Virus record (IMG/VR): IMGVR_UViG_3300042380_000358
Coordinates: 1 to 37,408 of that record
Direction: 5' to 3' (one strand)
DNA: 37,408 nt
From: a virus
The translations under genes were made by a program, and so were the position numbers. Positions 5,530 to 12,609 of this stretch are shown piece after piece. The first letter of the stretch is position 1; the number at the start of each line of letters is the position of its first letter. Below the pieces are notes generated by a model that was given only the letters and a program-made list of their open reading frames with translations, was not told the origin of the DNA and ran no database searches.

Positions 5530-5568
5530 ATGGACAAGCCATTCTTCCTCGCGAGATCCAAGACATGA
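5530..5568 (+). CDS. Possible 12-aa leader peptide
   Basis: ATG at 5530 preceded by GGAGG (5520-5524, good spacing) opens a 12-codon frame MDKPFFLARSKT whose stop overlaps the ATG at 5565 as ATGA. Its start is 33 bases after the start of the GGAACTT element at 5497, the same spacing as the gene at 3467. It could be a translational-coupling leader for the next gene, or the remnant of a longer gene. Confidence 0.3.
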   Translation: MDKPFFLARSKT

Positions 5569-5798
5569 CCACCGGCAACCCGAAAGAGGCGGTTCGGGCC
5601 GCCCCGCAGCCAGATGTGGCGCCGCAAGGGGCCGCTCCAGAAGCCGCCAACTTCTTCCGCCGAGCCCTCGAGGACTTGGTGGCCAGCGCCAAGGAGTGCG
5701 GCCTGGTGCTCACCGTGGAGCAGGTCAACCTGCAGCCGCCTCGGATGGGTCACTACGAGACTCTGGTGTCGGTTCGTCCTGCGCGCGGGAGGTACTGA
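5565..5798 (+). CDS. Conserved hypothetical phage protein
   Basis: A 77-aa protein from the ATG at 5565, whose overlap with the small frame before it suggests coupled translation. The N-terminal 25 residues are alanine- and proline-rich and disordered. Then comes a helix (NFFRRALEDLVASAKECGL) and a beta segment (LVLTVEQVNLQPPRMGHYET LVSVR, written here in two parts). I recall the LTVEQ.PLQP..MG.Y.T pattern from many phage accessory proteins without known function. The stop overlaps the next ATG by one base. Confidence 0.65.
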   Translation: MTTGNPKEAVRAAPQPDVAPQGAAPEAANFFRRALEDLVASAKECGLVLTVEQVNLQPPRMGHYETLVSVRPARGRY

Positions 5799-6097
5799 TG
5801 CGCGTGCTCGAGACTCGCAGGCTGAAGTCCGGCATCAAGCGCCGCACCTACAGCGACGGCAACCGCAAGGTCAGCACCTACGAGCTGCCTTCGAGCGTGC
5901 TCAAGTCCATCGGCATGCGGCGTGTCGAGGAGCTGCTCGCGACCTGGCGCCGCGGCGAGGATGCTCGCATCAAGGCCGCAACGCTGCGCAAGGAGGTGCT
6001 CGCGCGCCCGGACTGGAAGTCGACTGCGCTGGCCCACCATCTCAACATCACCGAGACGCGCGTGCGCCAGATCCGCCAGGAGGCCAAGAAGCCATGA
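5798..6097 (+). CDS. HTH protein, putative DNA-binding regulator
   Basis: A 99-aa basic protein. The first half has RLKSGIKRRTYSDGNRKVST followed by a helix (IGMRRVEELLATWRRG). The C-terminus (WKSTALAHHLNITETRVRQI, then RQEAKKP) is a helix-turn-helix resembling those of sigma factor region 4 and small repressors. Good GGGAGG ribosome site before the ATG at 5798. The stop overlaps the ATG of the next gene. It is a candidate regulator for this module; its targets are unknown. Confidence 0.6.
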   Translation: MRVLETRRLKSGIKRRTYSDGNRKVSTYELPSSVLKSIGMRRVEELLATWRRGEDARIKAATLRKEVLARPDWKSTALAHHLNITETRVRQIRQEAKKP

Positions 6098-6447
6098 AGA
6101 AGCCAGCCCTGCGCCACCAGGACGTGCTCGACGTCCTGCAGTCCATCGGTCCGATGACCTCCATCGAGGTGAAGGCCTTTTTCCCGCTGCACGAGCAGCG
6201 CCACGTCGCCGGGGCTCTTGGGCGCCTGCGATCGCGGTACAAGATCAAGAAGGTCCGCATCTGCGACTGGGTGCCAACATCGGCGCCGCAGGTCCTCGCC
6301 CCCGTGTACGAGGCCTCAAGCCTGCCGTGCAAGAAGCGCCCGCGCGCCGGCACCAACGCCGAGGCGTGCCGCGCGTACCGCCAGCGCCGCAAGCCGGTGC
6401 GCGGCGTCGCCAGTGTGTGGGACCTGGCTTCCGCGTTCTCGGAGTGA
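6094..6447 (+). CDS. Winged-helix-like hypothetical protein
   Basis: A 117-aa basic protein, ATGA overlap with the previous gene. Residues about 8-55 (QDVLDVLQSIGPMTSIEVKA, then HVAGALGRLRSRYKIKKVRI) follow the pattern of a winged helix: a first helix, a short turn, a recognition helix and a basic wing. The remainder is proline-, arginine- and lysine-rich. Probably a DNA-binding accessory protein; I cannot name the family. Confidence 0.6.
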   Translation: MKKPALRHQDVLDVLQSIGPMTSIEVKAFFPLHEQRHVAGALGRLRSRYKIKKVRICDWVPTSAPQVLAPVYEASSLPCKKRPRAGTNAEACRAYRQRRKPVRGVASVWDLASAFSE

Positions 6448-6483
6448 CTGGAACGCGCTGCGCCTGCGACCATCCAAGGTCGC

Positions 6484-6675
6484 ATGAGCACCAGCATCAA
6501 ACGCCGCCACCCAGCCGTCCAGGCCGCCATCGAGGCCTGGGCTGAGCACCAGCGCCGAGAGGCCGCGCGCAAGTCCCTCGTCGACGACGTCATGCGCCAG
6601 CTGCGAGCGAACGCCGACGCGCGCATGAAGCGAGATGCCGCGGCTGCGATCAAGAAGGCGAAGCGCGGGCGATGA
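6484..6675 (+). CDS. Small charged helical protein
   Basis: A 63-aa protein, nearly all helix and rich in Lys, Arg and Ala (AAIEAWAEHQRREAARKSLV; ADARMKRDAAAAIKKAKRGR). The stop overlaps the terminase ATG as ATGA, so it is probably translated together with TerL. Position directly before TerL would allow a packaging role, but the sequence shows none and the TerS-like protein at 2224 is the better partner. Confidence 0.55.
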   Translation: MSTSIKRRHPAVQAAIEAWAEHQRREAARKSLVDDVMRQLRANADARMKRDAAAAIKKAKRGR

Positions 6676-9017
6676 GCGAGAAGGACTACCGCCTCGCCGG
6701 GCTGCAGTTGCTGCGGGACAATCTGGAGGTCTTCTGCGCGCACTGCCTGAAGATCAAAGACCAGCAGGGCAAGATGGTCCCGTTCATCTGGAACCCGGGC
6801 CAGCACCACATACACGCCTCGCTTGAGAAGCAGCGCGAGGAGACTGGGATGGTCCGCGCCCTGATCCTCAAGGGCCGCCAGCTCGGGGCATGTTTTGCCC
6901 CGCACCACAAGGTTTTGATGGAGGATCTTGGCTGGCGCGATATCGGCGACATCAAAGTCGGTGACAAGGTAGTTGCAGTCGACGAGATGATCGGCGACTC
7001 CGGCCAGAGCAAGGCTGGGCGCTCCCTGTGCCGCCGCTACAAGACGGCGGTCGTCGAGTTTGTCGCTCGACACCTCAAGATGGCCCACAAGGTGCGGCTG
7101 GTGTCCGGGCGCGAGCTCGTCGTTACCGGCGACCATCGCATGCTGTCGAGGCAGCGCGGGGGCGTCAGCGCTGTCTGGCGCGAGGTCTGCAACATGCAGC
7201 CCGGCGACTTCATCAGGTCGGCCGTGCGGCCGCCGCCGGAAGCGCTGACGTACGAGGACGGCTGGTTCGCGGGCATCATCGACGGAGAGGGCTGCAGGTC
7301 AAGCCCGAGCGAGAGCTCCGTGTCTGTGTCGGTGAGCCAGGTTGAGGGCCCGGTCTTGGAGCGCATCAAGGCCTACCTCGGCTCTATTGATGTCCGCTAC
7401 TACGACACAGCCGACACCCGCGAGGCCGGGACATCATCGAAGCTCGGCACCAAGGTTGTGCATCGAATCGAGATCGGCCGCCTCGCAGACGTGGTGCACC
7501 TTATGAACCGATGCCGCACGTCGCGCATCCGCTTCAGCGCGGCCGACCTTGAGTGCCGAAAGATCGGCGGCAACCGCACCCCAGAGGGTGAAGGCAAGCA
7601 GTCTTCTTGGGATGAGATCGTGGGCATCGAGCCCGTCGGCGAGATCGAAGTGGTGGACCTGCAGACATCGGCGAAGACGTACATCGTCGAGGGCCTGGTC
7701 TCGCACAACTCGACTTACATCGCCGCGAGGTATTACCAAAAAACCACCACGCGGCCAGGTCAGTCGGCATTTATCCTGGCCCACGAGCAGAAGGCAACCG
7801 ACAACCTGTACCAGATGGTGCGGCGTTATCACGACCACAACCCGATGCCGGTCAGCACAGGCGCCACAAACGCCAAGGAACTGATCTTCGACAAACTCGA
7901 TGGCGGCTACAAGCTGGCGACCGCAGGCACCAAGGACGTCGGCCGATCAAACACTGCGCAGTTGATCCACGCCTCAGAGGCCGCGTTCTACGACAACGCC
8001 GAGATGCACATGGCCGGCATTGGCAACACAGTGGCCGAGTTGCCTGGCACAGAAATCATCATGGAGTCGACGGCCAATGGCGCCGGCGGCAACTACTTCC
8101 ACAAGATGTGGGAGGCGGCGGCCGCTGGCAAGAACAAGTACATCAACATCTTCGTGCCCTGGTATTGGATTGAGACCCTCAGATCCAAGCCGAGATCCAA
8201 CCTAAAGCTCTCGCCAGATGACGAGCTGCTGATGAAACTTTATGGCCTGAGCCTGGAGCAGATGCAGTGGTACATCGACAAGCGATCAAGCTATGGCGAA
8301 GGCTTTGATTGGTTGGCGCGGCAAGAGTTTCCGATGTGTGAAAGTGAGGCTTTTCAAAGCCCAACACGCAACCCGCTAGTCAGTCCGCACTACGTCCACG
8401 CCGCCTCCACAAGCGACTACTACGACGAGTCTGGCGCCCTGATCATCGGCTGCGACCCCGCGAGCGATGGCGCCGGCACCAAGGACCGCACCTGCATCGT
8501 CTTCCGCCGCGGCCGCGTCGTCTTCCGCGTGGAGTACCACGAGAAGCTGAACTCCATGCAGGTCGCCGGCAAGCTGGCCGACTACTACCGCGAGTTCCAC
8601 CCGGACGCGATGTTCGTCGACAAGGGCGGCATCGGCACCGGCATCGTCGACCGCCTACAGGAGCTGAACGTCCCCGTGGTGGGCGTGATGTTCGGCCAGG
8701 CCGCCAGCGACAGCGAGATCTACGCCAACAAGAAGGCCGAGATCTGGTGGCGCATGAAGGACTGGTTCGAGGAACAGCCTGTCCGCATCGTCAACAACCC
8801 CGCGTTCATCGCCGACATCTGCGCGCCGCAGCCCGACACGTCCAGCAACGGCCGCAAGCTGCTCGAGCCGAAGGAGAAGCTCGAGAGGCGAGGCATCCGC
8901 AGCCCGGACGGTGGCGACGCGCTGGCCTTGACGTTCGCCGAGTTCGTGCTGTCGAAGGCTGCGATGGCGGGCCGCGGCGGATCCAGCTACGAGGCGCCGT
9001 CGAAGGCGGGGTACTGA
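6672..9017 (+). CDS. terL: Terminase large subunit with intein
   Basis: A 781-aa precursor; removing the intein (residues 74-346) leaves a 508-aa ATPase-nuclease, a normal size for TerL. It packages DNA through the portal into the procapsid. The Walker A-type segment KGRQLGA...ST is split exactly by the intein. A Walker B-like segment IHASE is at residues 432-436. The RNase H-like nuclease has its three acidic motifs: GCDPASDG (D595), the MFVDKGGIG region, and SPDGGDAL (D749). The N-terminus (NPGQHHIHASLEKQREETGM) fits related podovirus terminases. Activity should depend on protein splicing because the P-loop is interrupted. Spanins follow 53 bases downstream. Confidence 0.92.
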   Translation: MSEKDYRLAGLQLLRDNLEVFCAHCLKIKDQQGKMVPFIWNPGQHHIHASLEKQREETGMVRALILKGRQLGACFAPHHKVLMEDLGWRDIGDIKVGDKVVAVDEMIGDSGQSKAGRSLCRRYKTAVVEFVARHLKMAHKVRLVSGRELVVTGDHRMLSRQRGGVSAVWREVCNMQPGDFIRSAVRPPPEALTYEDGWFAGIIDGEGCRSSPSESSVSVSVSQVEGPVLERIKAYLGSIDVRYYDTADTREAGTSSKLGTKVVHRIEIGRLADVVHLMNRCRTSRIRFSAADLECRKIGGNRTPEGEGKQSSWDEIVGIEPVGEIEVVDLQTSAKTYIVEGLVSHNSTYIAARYYQKTTTRPGQSAFILAHEQKATDNLYQMVRRYHDHNPMPVSTGATNAKELIFDKLDGGYKLATAGTKDVGRSNTAQLIHASEAAFYDNAEMHMAGIGNTVAELPGTEIIMESTANGAGGNYFHKMWEAAAAGKNKYINIFVPWYWIETLRSKPRSNLKLSPDDELLMKLYGLSLEQMQWYIDKRSSYGEGFDWLARQEFPMCESEAFQSPTRNPLVSPHYVHAASTSDYYDESGALIIGCDPASDGAGTKDRTCIVFRRGRVVFRVEYHEKLNSMQVAGKLADYYREFHPDAMFVDKGGIGTGIVDRLQELNVPVVGVMFGQAASDSEIYANKKAEIWWRMKDWFEEQPVRIVNNPAFIADICAPQPDTSSNGRKLLEPKEKLERRGIRSPDGGDALALTFAEFVLSKAAMAGRGGSSYEAPSKAGY
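6891..7709 (+). mobile_element. In-frame intein with LAGLIDADG-type endonuclease
   Basis: A 273-residue intein inside TerL. It starts with Cys74 (CFAPHHKVLMEDLGWRDIGD: block A), has a block B T-x-x-H motif (VTGDHRML), one clear LAGLIDADG-type motif (WFAGIIDGEG, residues about 198-207), and ends TYIVEGLVSHN followed by Ser347 as the +1 nucleophile. These are all the residues of a class 1 intein that can splice. A second LAGLIDADG motif is not obvious, so the endonuclease may be degenerate or act as a dimer. Insertion at the nucleotide-binding loop is a well known intein site. Confidence 0.92.
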
Positions 9018-9018
9018 T

Positions 9019-9070
9019 GGAACTTTCGGCGCGATGATGGATCCGACGGGCTCAACCACAAGGAGAACCA
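9019..9070 (+). promoter_or_regulatory. Leader motif copy 3 with GGAACTT
   Basis: GGAACTT at 9019-9025 begins two bases after the terminase stop; GATCCGACGGGCTCA at 9040-9054 and ACAAGGAG follow, then the spanin ATG at 9071. The block aligns with 4321-4373 over its whole length (52 versus 53 bases). The AAGGAG is the ribosome site. Conservation beyond the ribosome site suggests an additional function or a common origin. Confidence 0.5.
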
Positions 9071-9601
9071 ATGCTGACCAGGCTTTTCGTGGCAATCGGC
9101 CTTCGCGGCTGGATCATCGTCGCGCTGGTGATCGCCTGCTCCGCGCTGGTGCTTGCGAACTCGTGGGCCTTGAGTCGCGCCGATAAGGCCGAGCTTGAGG
9201 CTGCGGCCTGGAAGGCCGCGCACACCGCCATCGTCGCCAACGTCAAGGCCGCCCAGGAGGCCGCCGACACCAAACTGAAGGAGCGTGAAGATGCCATGCA
9301 AGCCCGCCTCGCCGAGGCAGTCCGGAAGGAGCGCGCTGCTGCCGCGCAGAACGAGGCCCGTCTGCGCGCTGCTGTCGCTGCTGAGCGCGCTGATGCTGTC
9401 AGCCTGCGAGACCAGCTCGCCGAGCGTCTCGGTTGCCCCGCAGCGCCCGCTGGAGATTCCGCGGCCGCCGGCGGTGACTCCGCCGCCGCCATCGGGGACG
9501 TACTGGCAGAGGCACTGCGACTTCAGGCAGAGCTTAGCGAAGCGGCTGAGCGTCACTCTTCCGACGTCCGAAAGCTGCTCGACGGATGGCCAGGCCCGTG
9601 A
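9071..9601 (+). CDS. Rz-like inner-membrane spanin (i-spanin)
   Basis: A 176-aa protein: an N-terminal transmembrane helix (residues about 13-31, GWIIVALVIACSALVLANS) and a long alanine-, glutamate- and arginine-rich coiled coil, ending in a motif I recall from DUF2514-type Rz proteins (EALRLQAELSEAAERHSSDV, then RKLLDGWP). Spanins link the inner and outer membranes in the last step of Gram-negative lysis. The matching lipoprotein is encoded inside this gene in another frame (9285-9623), the classic Rz/Rz1 arrangement, which strongly supports the call. Confidence 0.87.
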   Translation: MLTRLFVAIGLRGWIIVALVIACSALVLANSWALSRADKAELEAAAWKAAHTAIVANVKAAQEAADTKLKEREDAMQARLAEAVRKERAAAAQNEARLRAAVAAERADAVSLRDQLAERLGCPAAPAGDSAAAGGDSAAAIGDVLAEALRLQAELSEAAERHSSDVRKLLDGWPGP

Positions 9602-9623
9602 AGTGCCGAGGCCCGCGCCCTAA
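9285..9623 (+). CDS. Rz1-like outer-membrane lipoprotein spanin (o-spanin), embedded
   Basis: A 112-aa reading frame inside and slightly beyond the i-spanin gene. It has a basic N-terminus, a hydrophobic stretch (VCALLSLLSALMLSAC) with the lipobox L-S-A-C, and a proline-rich mature part (PLEIPRPPAVTPPPP), all hallmarks of Rz1. The start could be ATG 9285, 9291 or a later codon; the lipoprotein signal needs only the last 25 residues before the cysteine. At about 70 residues after the lipobox it is longer than the shortest Rz1 proteins. Confidence 0.85.
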   Translation: MKMPCKPASPRQSGRSALLPRRTRPVCALLSLLSALMLSACETSSPSVSVAPQRPLEIPRPPAVTPPPPSGTYWQRHCDFRQSLAKRLSVTLPTSESCSTDGQAREVPRPAP

Positions 9624-10170
9624 GGCGGCGTTCAGGCGGCCCCGCAGCATCAGCATCCGCGATCGTCAGCGCCCGCTGAAGCCGCCGCGCAAGCTGTCCA
9701 TCTCGGGCCATGCTCCGCGCGGCAGGCACTACGTGCTGCACCCCGGCGAGTGGAGCCCTCTCGACGGCGGCCACCCCTGGAGCCGCATCGAGGTGTGGCT
9801 CGCTCGAACGCGCGCCTTCATGCTGCGCGACTGCTGGGTCATCACTGGCGGCCGCCAGGGCCACGACACCGAGGGCTGTGTCGTCCAGCGCCTGCACAAC
9901 ATCGGCCGAGACCGCTTCCTCAAACGCGGCAGGCCCGGGCGCTGGCGCGGCGGCACAATCGCCCACGTCTTCTTGAACGAGCGCGACTGGCAGCAGCGGC
10001 CGAGCGAGATCGGGTCACATGAGATGGTGCATGCCGGCATGGCCTTCATGCGCTCGCGAAAAGTTGACCCATCGGACGGGCACGCAGAAGAAGAAGCACT
10101 TGCCTGGACTGTTGGTTCACTGGTCAAGCAACTCAACAACGTCTGGTACGCGCACAGCTTCCGCCTATGA
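9586..10170 (+). CDS. Putative HExxH zinc metallopeptidase
   Basis: A 194-aa protein counted from ATG 9586; a GTG at 9598 overlaps the spanin stop as GTGA and is an equally good start. The first 50 residues are very basic. The C-terminal half has H145-E-M-V-H149, the zincin HExxH motif, and after a short loop AEEEALAWTVGSLV, whose glutamates could supply the third zinc ligand. That pattern fits a small metallopeptidase. The adjacent spanins and lack of another endolysin make a lysis or murein role possible, but cleavage of protein substrates is equally open. The stop overlaps the next ATG. Confidence 0.6.
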   Translation: MARPVKCRGPRPKAAFRRPRSISIRDRQRPLKPPRKLSISGHAPRGRHYVLHPGEWSPLDGGHPWSRIEVWLARTRAFMLRDCWVITGGRQGHDTEGCVVQRLHNIGRDRFLKRGRPGRWRGGTIAHVFLNERDWQQRPSEIGSHEMVHAGMAFMRSRKVDPSDGHAEEEALAWTVGSLVKQLNNVWYAHSFRL

Positions 10171-10607
10171 CCACGATCGCCGCCGACGCCTCCCTTGGGA
10201 TCATGTGCAGCGACTCATGCTGGAGCGACGGCATCGAGAAGGCGCCGATCAGGAAGGTGTGGCGCATCAAGGGTCGGCTCTGCGGCTTCGCAGGCGACCT
10301 CGACGAGATCATGCTGGTGCGCTGGTGGATGACGAGGGGGATGAGGGGCGACAAGCCCCCCGTCGAGAACGTGCAGGTCCTGGCCATGGGGGACAAGAGC
10401 CTCTTCAGCTGGACGCCGGTCGACGGGTGGATCGAGGTGCCGCGGCGCTACGCCATCGGCAGCGGAGGCATGCCAGCAAGGGCCGCCATGGCCGCCGGGA
10501 AGAGCCCCGCGGAGGCGGTGGCCATCGCAAGGGAGATAGACGCCGGAACACACGGCAAGACGAGGACCTACAGGCTCCAGAAAGGCACCAGTGCCCAAGG
10601 CAGTTGA
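10167..10607 (+). CDS. HslV/proteasome-like Ntn-hydrolase
   Basis: A 146-aa protein from ATG 10167 (ATGA overlap). The start MTTIAADASLGIMCSDSCWS aligns with HslV/20S proteasome beta subunits: Thr2 would become the N-terminal nucleophile after Met removal, with an acidic residue near position 16-17. Lys30 (PIRKVWRI) is at the place of the catalytic lysine, followed by LCGFAGD. Near the end, AIGSGGMPARAAMAAGKSPA and IAREIDAGT match the HslV C-terminal region. HslV monomers are about 175 aa, so this is somewhat shorter. No HslU-type ATPase is in the window; substrate and assembly state are unknown. Confidence 0.7.
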   Translation: MTTIAADASLGIMCSDSCWSDGIEKAPIRKVWRIKGRLCGFAGDLDEIMLVRWWMTRGMRGDKPPVENVQVLAMGDKSLFSWTPVDGWIEVPRRYAIGSGGMPARAAMAAGKSPAEAVAIAREIDAGTHGKTRTYRLQKGTSAQGS

Positions 10608-11772
10608 CACCATAGACCCTGGCCTCCTGCAGTTCGCGACGCCGCGTCAGCTCGAGATCGCCGAGGCCATCGAGCGCGCGGGCAGCATGCGCAAGGCGTG
10701 CAAGGCGCTCGGGATGGAGCCGACGGCGGCCAAGAAATCGATCGCCCGCCTCAAGGCTCGAGCTGCCCTGGCCGGCTACTCGCCCGGGCACGACTGGACC
10801 AGGCCGGTGCCGCCGACGCACATCGCGAAGGGCGTGTCCACCCTATACGACGCCGAAGGCCAGGTGCGTGCACAGTGGGTCAAGGCGGACATCAAGAGGG
10901 ACGAGTACGAGCGCCTGATGCGCGCCGTCATCGACGACCTGGTTGCCGGGGTGCCACGAGAGCCCCCGGCCGCGGCGCCAAAGGACGTTCTGCGCGAGGA
11001 CCTCATGACGGTCTACACGCTCACCGACAGCCACGTCGGCATGCTGGCCTGGGGTCGAGAGACCGGCGCCGACTGGGACCTGGAGATCGCCGAGCGCGTC
11101 CTGACGGGGTGCTTCGAGCACATGATCTCCGCCTCCCCGGCGAGCCGATTCGCTGTCGTCAACCAGCTGGGCGACTTCCTCCACATGGACGGCCTGCAGC
11201 CGGTGACGCCAACAAGCGGGCACATCCTCGACGCCGATGGCCGCTTCGAGAAGGTGATCAAGGTGGCGGTGCGGGTGCTGCGTCGCGCGGTCGGGTCGGC
11301 GCTTTTGAAGCACGAGATCGTCTACGCCCTCATGGCCGAGGGCAACCACGACATAGCCAGCTCGGTGTGGCTCCGCGTTCTATTCAAGGCTCTATTCGAA
11401 GACGAGCCCAGGGTGCGTGTCATCGACTCGCCGCTGCCGTACTACGCCATCCAGCACGGCAGCACGATGCTGGCCTTTCACCACGGCCACCTGAAGAAGA
11501 ACGACCAGCTCCCGCTTCTATTCGCGGCTCAATTCAGCCAGATGTGGGGCCTGACCACGAAGCGCTACTGCCACACAGGCCACCGGCACCACGTCGAGGA
11601 AAAGGAGCACAGCGGGATGACCGTGATTCAGCACCCAACGCTGGCGGCGCGCGATGCCTACGCTGCGCGCGGCGGCTGGATCGCGGAGCGACAGGTCTCG
11701 AGCCTCACGTACCACAGGCAGTGGGGGCAGGTCAGCAAGATCACCGTCGTGCCGGAGATGCTGGAGTCCTAG
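10591..11772 (+). CDS. HTH-metallophosphoesterase fusion
   Basis: A 393-aa protein from GTG 10591, overlapping the preceding gene by 17 bases. Residues 15-60 (TPRQLEIAEAIERAGSMRKA, then KSIARLKARA) form a helix-turn-helix-like segment. From residue 140 it is a calcineurin-like phosphoesterase with all metal motifs: D146-x-H148, GD at 194-195, GNHD 251-254, HHGH 297-300 and GHRHH 330-334. It could be a DNA or nucleotide phosphatase/nuclease directed by its N-terminus. I recall such fusions in other phages of Proteobacteria near packaging genes; a role in replication or DNA end processing is inferred. Confidence 0.82.
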   Translation: MPKAVDTIDPGLLQFATPRQLEIAEAIERAGSMRKACKALGMEPTAAKKSIARLKARAALAGYSPGHDWTRPVPPTHIAKGVSTLYDAEGQVRAQWVKADIKRDEYERLMRAVIDDLVAGVPREPPAAAPKDVLREDLMTVYTLTDSHVGMLAWGRETGADWDLEIAERVLTGCFEHMISASPASRFAVVNQLGDFLHMDGLQPVTPTSGHILDADGRFEKVIKVAVRVLRRAVGSALLKHEIVYALMAEGNHDIASSVWLRVLFKALFEDEPRVRVIDSPLPYYAIQHGSTMLAFHHGHLKKNDQLPLLFAAQFSQMWGLTTKRYCHTGHRHHVEEKEHSGMTVIQHPTLAARDAYAARGGWIAERQVSSLTYHRQWGQVSKITVVPEMLES

Positions 11773-11846
11773 TTCCGCAAAGGCGGTGGCGCCCTGGCCC
11801 GCGCGCGGCTATGTTCCGCGCGCAACTCCAACCCGCCAGGACGCCC

Positions 11847-12020
11847 ATGCCCGCAACCAACTCCGCCCAGCTGGGCAAAGACGCCAAGGCGTACTCCAAA
11901 GCCTGGGGCGAGAAGCCCAAGGCCTTTGAGACCTGCAAGGGCTGCAAGACGCCAGGCTACTGCAAGGCCAACGGCTGCGCCGCCAATGAGGCCGAGAGGC
12001 TGAAGAAGCTCGGGGGCTGA
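11847..12020 (+). CDS. Small cysteine-rich protein
   Basis: A 57-aa protein; ATG 11847 has AGGA seven bases upstream. An in-frame ATG at 11811 would add 12 residues but has no clear ribosome site. The middle contains four cysteines (C-K-G-C, then C and C within 15 residues: TCKGCKTPGYCKANGCAANE), which might bind zinc or form a small knot. The segment AYSKAWGEKP resembles AYSRAWKAQP at the end of the next protein. Function unknown. It starts 74 bases after the phosphoesterase stop. Confidence 0.55.
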   Translation: MPATNSAQLGKDAKAYSKAWGEKPKAFETCKGCKTPGYCKANGCAANEAERLKKLGG

Positions 12021-12021
12021 A

Positions 12022-12609
12022 GTGGGCCTGCGGAGTCGGCTGCGCAAGGTCGTTGGCGGCTTGCCTGGCATGTCGGCCATCCAGAAGGTGGTCGGCAAGG
12101 ACCCCATCGCCCAGAAGGTCCTGAAGGTCGACCCGCTGGCGCGTGAGATCGCCATGGACCACGGCCTTGTGGCGCAGGGCCAGGCCCAGGCCGCCGCGCA
12201 GCCCCAGGCTCAGCCGCGCCCGGACATGCCGACCCGAAACGACGCAGGCTGGCAAACCCAGCGCGTCGCAGCCCTGCGGTCGCGGTTCGCCAAGCCTGGG
12301 TGGGCCTCTGCGATGCCGGCGGCGCAGCAGCCCGCTGCATCCACGACCGCGCAGCCCGTCACGCCCGCCCCGGCCGTCTCGGCCACGCCGCCGGCAGTGC
12401 CGCAAGCCCCGGCGCAGCAGGTCACGTCGTCCGGCACCAGCAAGGCCTGGCCCGAGCGGTTCATGCGGATGCGAGACCGCGCGCCGATGGGCGCCCGCCA
12501 GTCGATGCCCGCACCAGGCACCGCACGAATCGCCATCCGGTCGATGCCGGCCAACCCGGCTGCAGACGACGTCGCGGCCTACTCCCGGGCCTGGAAAGCA
12601 CAGCCATGA
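12022..12609 (+). CDS. Hypothetical, Ala/Gln/Pro-rich protein
   Basis: A 195-aa protein from GTG 12022, one base after the previous stop. The first 50 residues contain repeated K-V-[VL] segments (KVVGGLPGMSAIQKVVGKDP, VLKVDPLAREIA). The middle is low-complexity alanine, glutamine and proline, so probably disordered. The end is basic with AYSRAWKAQP. Such proteins near head genes are sometimes virion components, but no family is recognised. ATGA overlap with the next gene. Confidence 0.6.
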   Translation: MGLRSRLRKVVGGLPGMSAIQKVVGKDPIAQKVLKVDPLAREIAMDHGLVAQGQAQAAAQPQAQPRPDMPTRNDAGWQTQRVAALRSRFAKPGWASAMPAAQQPAASTTAQPVTPAPAVSATPPAVPQAPAQQVTSSGTSKAWPERFMRMRDRAPMGARQSMPAPGTARIAIRSMPANPAADDVAAYSRAWKAQP

